From NCBI GenBank assembly GCA_038238915.1, contig JBBSFH010000008.1, positions 1 through 64,000 of the forward strand: a DNA stretch of 64,000 bases, read 5' to 3'. Both the position numbers and the translations under genes were made by a program. Below the pieces are notes generated by a model. The model was given only the letters and a program-made list of their open reading frames with translations. It was not told the origin of the DNA and ran no database searches. Below are positions 59,192-64,000 of this stretch, one piece after another. Every line of letters starts with the position of its first letter. Position 1 is the first letter of the stretch. This stretch comes from JAVVHE01 sp038238915. Its GTDB lineage: Bacteria; Pseudomonadota; Alphaproteobacteria; Sphingomonadales; Sphingomonadaceae.

Positions 59192-60625
59192 TCACCCCTC
59201 GTGATTGTCCGCGATATACCGGTCCAGCAACCGCACCCCGTACCCTGTCGCCCCCTTGGGGACCAACGGCAGGTCTTTGCTCGCCCATGCCATCCCTGCG
59301 ATATCCAGATGCGCCCACTTCACACCCGGCTGGATGAAGCGGCCGATGAAGTGCGCCGCCGTCGCGCTGCCCGCCTCGCGCCCGCCGATGTTCTTCATGT
59401 CCGCGATCGGGCTGTCGATCGCCTTGTCATACGCCTCGGCGAGCGGCATCCGCCACAATTTGTCGCCGCTCGCGGTGGCAGACGCAAGAAGATCGGCCGC
59501 CAGTCCATCGTCGTTGGTGAACATGCCGCCGAACTCATTGCCCAGCGCGGTGACGATCGCGCCCGTCAGCGTGGCCAGATCGATCACGACTTCGGGCTTG
59601 AACCGATCCTGCGTGTACCAGATCGCGTCCGCGAGCACGAGCCGCCCTTCCGCGTCCGTATTCAACACCTCGGCGGTCTGGCCGGACATGGTGGTCACCA
59701 CGTCGCCGGGTCGCTGCGCGCGGTCCGAAGGCATATTCTCCACCAGACCGCACACGCCCACCACATGCGCCTTGGCCTTGCGTGCCGCCAGCGCGAGCAG
59801 CGCGCCCGTCACCGCGCCCGCGCCCGCCATATCGTATTTCATGTCCTCCATGCCGGCGGCGGGCTTGATCGAGATGCCGCCGGTATCGAACGTCACGCCC
59901 TTGCCGACGAACGCGACCGGACGCGGCTTCGCGCCGCCGGTACCATCGTATTTCAGGATCAGGAGACGGCCGGGACGGATCGATCCCATCGATACCCCCA
60001 GCAGCGCACCCATGCCCAGCGCCTCCATCTGCGCGACATCGAGCACCTCGATCTCCACCCCATGTTCGGCGAGCGCGCGTGCGCGCTCGACGAAGCTTTC
60101 GGGATAGATGATGTTCGCGGGCTCGGTCACCAGATCGCGCGTGAACATCACGCCCTTCGTCACCGCGTCCAGTACCGCCCACGCCGCGTCTGTCCCCGCC
60201 GGAGCGTTGATCAGCGCCAGATCGGTCAGAGTCGGCTTCTTCTTGTCGGGCGTCTTGGTGTGATATTTGTCGAAGCGGTAGGCGCGCAGCATCGCCCCGT
60301 TCGCCACACGCGCCGCGCTATGCGCATCGAGCGCGCCCACATCCACCGCCACGCGCACCGCGCCGCTCGCGATCAGCCGCGCCGCGATCGCGCCGCCCGT
60401 CTTTTCGAGCGCGTGCGCGTCGCGCTTATCCGCCTCGCCCAGCCCCACCACCAGCAGTCGCTGGGTGCCCTCATGGCCGAAAAACTCGGCGACATCGCCC
60501 GCGCCGCCTTCGAATCGCGCGGTGTGCAGCATAGCTGCGAGCGTGCCGGGCGCGGTCTCGCCTTTGGAAATCAGACGGACGTGCGTGTCTGCGGTCAGGT
60601 CGGCAGGGTTGATATGGATTTGCAT
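59192..60625 (-). CDS. pepA: Leucyl aminopeptidase (M17)
   Basis: 477 residues. Cytosolic two-metal peptidase that removes N-terminal residues. Motifs: VAFVGKGVTFDTGGISIKPA, EDMKYDMAGAGAV, NTDAEGRLVLADA (M17 signature), with metal and catalytic residues intact. The ATG at 60625 follows GAGG and gives MQIHINPADL; longer frame rejected. Divergent from lptD. Confidence 0.95.
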   Translation of the reverse strand: MQIHINPADLTADTHVRLISKGETAPGTLAAMLHTARFEGGAGDVAEFFGHEGTQRLLVVGLGEADKRDAHALEKTGGAIAARLIASGAVRVAVDVGALDAHSAARVANGAMLRAYRFDKYHTKTPDKKKPTLTDLALINAPAGTDAAWAVLDAVTKGVMFTRDLVTEPANIIYPESFVERARALAEHGVEIEVLDVAQMEALGMGALLGVSMGSIRPGRLLILKYDGTGGAKPRPVAFVGKGVTFDTGGISIKPAAGMEDMKYDMAGAGAVTGALLALAARKAKAHVVGVCGLVENMPSDRAQRPGDVVTTMSGQTAEVLNTDAEGRLVLADAIWYTQDRFKPEVVIDLATLTGAIVTALGNEFGGMFTNDDGLAADLLASATASGDKLWRMPLAEAYDKAIDSPIADMKNIGGREAGSATAAHFIGRFIQPGVKWAHLDIAGMAWASKDLPLVPKGATGYGVRLLDRYIADNHEG

Positions 60626-60770
60626 GAAGCCTCGGCGCTGTGGATAGACACTGAACTTAGGCGGTCGATCGACCGAAGGGAACGGGCGATAAACGCGCGC
60701 GCCCCGCGCTTGCACCGTCCGCGCCCGCGCGTCACAACCGCGCCGCGTCCCCACCCGGAGCCCGGCCCCC

Positions 60771-63065
60771 TTGTTGAAGCGTCTGCCGCTCGTGATCGGG
60801 ACGTTGTTCGCGCAGCCCGCCCTGTTCGCGCAGCCCGCCCTGTGCCAGCCTGCGGTCCCCACCCCCGTCGCGGAAACTGCCACCGCCACGCCGTCCGCCG
60901 CGCCGCGCGAGACGCATGGCGCGGGCGGGGTCATGCAGCCCGGCGAAGTCATCGATTTCGCCGCGACGACCATGGATTATGATAACACCGCCGATGTCGT
61001 CACCGCGCGCGGCAACGTCATCGTCCAGCGCGGCGGCTCGCGGCTGCGGGCGGATACCGTCGTCTATGATCGCAAATCAGGCAAGCTCGACGCGAGCGGC
61101 GACGTCATCGTCGTCGACAAGGATGGCAATCGCCTCTTTGGGGATAACGCCAAGGTCGGTGAAGATCTGAGGGACGCCACGATCGAGAATCTTCTCCTCG
61201 TGCTCGAAGATGGCGGCCGCGCCGCCGCGGAGCGTGCCACCCGCGTCAACGATGTCGATACGCTGTACCACGCGGTTTATTCGCCCTGCTCGGTCACCGA
61301 TGGCTGCAACGAAGTCAGCCCGCTCTGGCGCATAAAGGCGGTGCGCGTGGTGCACGATCCGCACAAGGGTCGCTTCTATTATCGCGGTGCCAGCTTCGAT
61401 ATCGGCGGCGTGCCCGTGCTCTACCTTCCGCGTTTCAGCCATCCCGATGGCGGCGGTGCGAATGCGCCCGGGCTGCTCACGCCCGATGCGCGCTATGATC
61501 GCCTGCTCGGGCTGACTGCGATCACACCCTATTACATCCCGCTCAAACCCAACCGCGATCTCACGCTCACACCTTACCTCTACACCAACGCCAACCCGAT
61601 GCTCGGCGCGGAGTATCGCCAGTTGCTTGGCAGCGGCCCGTTCAAGGTGGGCGGCCTCGTCACCTATTCGCGCGAGTTCGGCAATGATTCGAGCGGCGTC
61701 TCGATCAACCGGCCCCAGGAACTGCGCGGCTATCTCTATGTGAACGGCCAGTTCCAGCTCGATCCCGCGTGGCGCATCACCGTCGCGCTGCGCGGCACGC
61801 TCGATACGAGCTTCCTGCGGCGGTACGACATCACGCAGGACGATGTGCTGCGCAACCTCGTGCGCGCCGAGCGCTTTGGCGACGAAAGCTATTTCTCGGT
61901 CGAAGGCTGGGCGTTCCAGGGGCTTCGGCCAAACGACCGCGAGGCGCAGACGCCGATCGTACTGCCGCTGATCGACTGGCGCTGGCGGCCAAGCCAGACG
62001 ATCCTGGGCGGCCACATCGATCTGCTTGCGAACACGCTCGTCGTCAGCCGGATCGGCGGCGAGGATACGCAGCGCGCGCTCGCGCAGGCGCGCTACACCG
62101 CGCTCGTCACCACCGCGCTCGGCCAGCGCATTACGTTCACCGGCCAGGTACGCGCCGAAGCCGATCACGCCAGCGGCGCGGACAGGTTCGCACCGCCGCA
62201 AGCGGACAGCCTATCTCAACCGCAATATGCAGGCGACAATGGCTGGCGCGGGCGCATCATTCCCGCCGCCGCAATCGATGCGATCTGGCCATTCGCAGGC
62301 CCCGCGCTCGGCGGCGTGCAGACGATCACGCCGCGCGTTCAGGTCGTCGCCAGCCCGTTCGTCAGCAACGATGCGATCGCCAACGAAGATGCGCGCGCGA
62401 TCGATCTGACCGAGAATAATCTCTTCGATATCAATCGCTTCCCTGGCTACGATCGCTGGGAGGGTGGCCGGCGCGTCACCTACGGAGTCGATTACACGCT
62501 CGATCGGCCAAACTGGCGCGTCGAGGCCGAACTCGGCCAGAGCTACCGCTTCAGTCGCGCGCCCGATCTCTTCCCCTCGGGCACGGGATTGACCGAGAAT
62601 TTTTCCGATATCGTCGGCCGCGCGACCGTTCATGTCGGGCGCTTCGTCTCGCTCACCGATCGCTTCCGCCTCGATCGTTCGGACCTCAAGATCCGCCGAC
62701 AGGAGGCCGATCTGACCATCGGCACCAACCGTACCTACGCGCAGATCGCCTACACCCGCCTCAACCGCAACATCGGCATCGAAGACCTGCGTGATCGCTC
62801 CGAGGTGCGCGGCGGTGGCCGTGTGCAGTTCGCGCGCTACTGGGCGGCGTTCGGCGCGGCGATCATCGATCTCACCAAGAAATCGGACGATCCCCTGAGC
62901 AACGGCAACGGCTTCCAGCCCGTGCGCCACCGCATCGGGCTGTCCTACGACGATGAATGTTTCAGCTTCAGCTTGTCGTGGCGGCGCGATTATCTGACCG
63001 TGCTCGATAAGCCCGCAGGCGATAGCTTCCTGTTCCGGGTGGCGTTCAAGCACCTCGGGCGCTAA
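60771..63065 (+). CDS. lptD: LPS-assembly protein LptD
   Basis: 764 residues. Outer-membrane barrel that inserts lipopolysaccharide. Signal-peptide region with a duplicated FAQPAL, then an OstA/LptA-like domain (VVTARGNVIVQRGGSRLRAD; VYSPCSVTDGC), then a barrel with FDIGGVPVLYLPRFSHPDGG. A cysteine near the end (SYDDECFSFSLSWRRDY) can pair with the N-terminal ones. Start is TTG at 60771 or 60774. It is followed by surA, the classic lptD-surA operon. Confidence 0.93.
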   Translation: MLKRLPLVIGTLFAQPALFAQPALCQPAVPTPVAETATATPSAAPRETHGAGGVMQPGEVIDFAATTMDYDNTADVVTARGNVIVQRGGSRLRADTVVYDRKSGKLDASGDVIVVDKDGNRLFGDNAKVGEDLRDATIENLLLVLEDGGRAAAERATRVNDVDTLYHAVYSPCSVTDGCNEVSPLWRIKAVRVVHDPHKGRFYYRGASFDIGGVPVLYLPRFSHPDGGGANAPGLLTPDARYDRLLGLTAITPYYIPLKPNRDLTLTPYLYTNANPMLGAEYRQLLGSGPFKVGGLVTYSREFGNDSSGVSINRPQELRGYLYVNGQFQLDPAWRITVALRGTLDTSFLRRYDITQDDVLRNLVRAERFGDESYFSVEGWAFQGLRPNDREAQTPIVLPLIDWRWRPSQTILGGHIDLLANTLVVSRIGGEDTQRALAQARYTALVTTALGQRITFTGQVRAEADHASGADRFAPPQADSLSQPQYAGDNGWRGRIIPAAAIDAIWPFAGPALGGVQTITPRVQVVASPFVSNDAIANEDARAIDLTENNLFDINRFPGYDRWEGGRRVTYGVDYTLDRPNWRVEAELGQSYRFSRAPDLFPSGTGLTENFSDIVGRATVHVGRFVSLTDRFRLDRSDLKIRRQEADLTIGTNRTYAQIAYTRLNRNIGIEDLRDRSEVRGGGRVQFARYWAAFGAAIIDLTKKSDDPLSNGNGFQPVRHRIGLSYDDECFSFSLSWRRDYLTVLDKPAGDSFLFRVAFKHLGR
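60807..60842 (+). repeat. 18-bp perfect tandem duplication in the lptD leader
   Basis: TTCGCGCAGCCCGCCCTG occurs twice in a row and encodes FAQPAL twice at the signal-peptide cleavage region. Confidence 0.95.
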
Positions 63066-63142
63066 GCGGAGGTTCAGCGCAAGGCTGTCAGCGATGACAG
63101 TTGGAACCGGGGGGTCGGCGCAACATCACGGAGAACGACGTT

Positions 63143-64000
63143 TTGAAGCGAATCTGGACGACGGCGATCGTCGCGGCGGCGGGTGCCGCGGCGTGGACCG
63201 CGAGCTTGCAACCCGGCATGGCGCAAGCCACGGACACGCCTGCGGCGGTGCAGACCGAGCCTTCCGATCAGGCGACCCCGTTCCTCGGCAACGATACCCG
63301 CGAACTCGTCGTGCTCGGCAAGAGCGATCCCACGGTGCGCAAGGCAACCGCGCTCGTCAACGGCGACGTCATCACCGACACCGATCTCGAGCAGCGCCTC
63401 AACCTCGTCATCGCCGCGAATGGCGGCAAGGTTGGCGATGAGGAGCGCGAGCGGCTGCGCCTCCAGGTGCTGCGCAACCTGATCGACGAACGGCTGCAGA
63501 TCCAGGAGGCCAAGGCCAAGGAGATCAGCGTCGAAGCGAAAGACATCGACGAGACGTTCGCCCGCGTTGCCAGGAATTTCAAACGCACGCCCACGGATTT
63601 CGATGGCTATCTGCGCGAGCGCGGCGCTTCGGCGGTGACGCTGCGCCAGCAGATCAAGGCCGAACTCGCGTGGAACCGGCTGCTGCGCCGCAAGGTCGAA
63701 CCCTTCGTCAACGTCGGCGACGATGAGGTGCAGGCGGTGATCCACAAGCTCGAACAATCGAAGGGGCAGGAAGAATATCATTTGGGCGAGATCTTCCTCG
63801 CTGCTCCCGCAGGCGCCGATTCGGCCCAGATGGCGGTCGCGCAGAACATCGTCACCCAGGTCCGCCAGGGCGCGTCCTTCGTCGCCTATGCGCGGCAATT
63901 CTCCGAAAGCGCCAGCGCATCGACCGGCGGTGATCTCGGCTGGATGCGCGCCGCACAGCTTCCCGAGGCCGAACGCACCGCGATCGCTGCCTTGAACGCG
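63143..64000 (+). CDS. surA: SurA-type periplasmic peptidyl-prolyl isomerase (partial, runs off right edge)
   Basis: 286 codons are visible and the frame is still open at the edge. Outer-membrane protein chaperone. Start is TTG at 63143 with GGAG upstream; the leader LKRIWTTAIVAAAGAAAWTA is a signal peptide. SurA N-terminal region: ALVNGDVITDTDLEQRLNLV and QVLRNLIDERLQIQEAKAKE. A first parvulin domain begins about EYHLGEIFLAAPA and reaches SASASTGGDLGWMRAAQLPE. Directly downstream of lptD by 77 bases. Confidence 0.93.
   Translation, partial: MKRIWTTAIVAAAGAAAWTASLQPGMAQATDTPAAVQTEPSDQATPFLGNDTRELVVLGKSDPTVRKATALVNGDVITDTDLEQRLNLVIAANGGKVGDEERERLRLQVLRNLIDERLQIQEAKAKEISVEAKDIDETFARVARNFKRTPTDFDGYLRERGASAVTLRQQIKAELAWNRLLRRKVEPFVNVGDDEVQAVIHKLEQSKGQEEYHLGEIFLAAPAGADSAQMAVAQNIVTQVRQGASFVAYARQFSESASASTGGDLGWMRAAQLPEAERTAIAALNA

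Noticed and set aside
1..64000. CRISPR array, prophage or integrative element
   Set aside because: No regularly spaced repeats, integrase, phage structural or conjugation genes were seen.

Overview
The window is GC-rich, gene-dense chromosomal DNA from an alphaproteobacterium, most likely of the Sphingomonadales (Sphingomonas-like). The evidence is the set of recognisable genes and their order: ppiD-trpD-trpC-moaC-moeA-lexA, purN-purM-DUF2066-hda-ppk, amiC-mrcA divergent from rne, lptD-surA and lptF-lptG, a TonB-dependent receptor, several PEP-CTERM proteins, and an alphaproteobacterial GTTC-N7-GTTC SOS box. No prophage, rRNA, CRISPR array or intact insertion sequence was seen. One tRNA gene (tRNA-Pro, CGG) is present.

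Layout. 1-830: decayed transposase fragments (IS5-type, IS6-type). 829-5086: aldehyde dehydrogenase, secreted amidohydrolase, a probable TonB-receptor remnant and an NTF2-like protein. 5237-5617: a frameshifted IS5-type remnant and tRNA-Pro. 5734-7735: two PEP-CTERM surface proteins, each with a sigma-54 promoter and a shared upstream element. 8056-14518: lepA, then genes for nucleic-acid modification and repair (EVE protein, family 5 uracil-DNA glycosylase, BrnT/BrnA toxin-antitoxin, radical SAM protein, DUF4130-UdgX fusion). 14512-21326: cell-wall synthesis and amidase genes, then RNase E. 21434-27831: M48 protease, DsbA-like protein, NRAMP-like transporter, AbrB/Doc toxin-antitoxin pair, RNase R. 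27856-37804: envelope genes (lptF-lptG, SIMPL, two GlsB-like proteins, an RND efflux pair, DUF445). 37961-41637: a TonB-dependent receptor with a flavoprotein oxidase. 41704-47761: ppiD-trpDC-moaC-moeA-lexA. 48023-49714: acyl-CoA synthetase. 49805-57014: purine synthesis, hda, ppk, ndk, holC. 57073-59149: two more PEP-CTERM proteins. 59192-64000: pepA, lptD and the start of surA, which runs off the right edge.

The most informative signals not given by gene names are three. First, two PEP-CTERM genes share near-perfect -24/-12 (RpoN) promoters, and each also carries a copy of one 19-bp element 61-71 bp further upstream. This suggests a sigma-54/enhancer-binding-protein regulon for surface proteins. 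Second, a GC-rich palindromic repeat that also occurs between genes sits in frame inside the UdgX fusion gene and encodes its inter-domain linker. Third, two different uracil-DNA glycosylase types, an EVE-domain protein, a radical SAM DNA-repair-like protein and a BrnTA module lie within 5 kb.

Most housekeeping genes overlap by 1-16 bases or abut, which points to translational coupling in lepA-EVE-udg, M48-dsbA, abrB-doc, lptF-lptG, ppiD-trpD-trpC-moaC-moeA, purM-purN and DUF2066-hda. Product calls come from reading motifs; no database search was possible.
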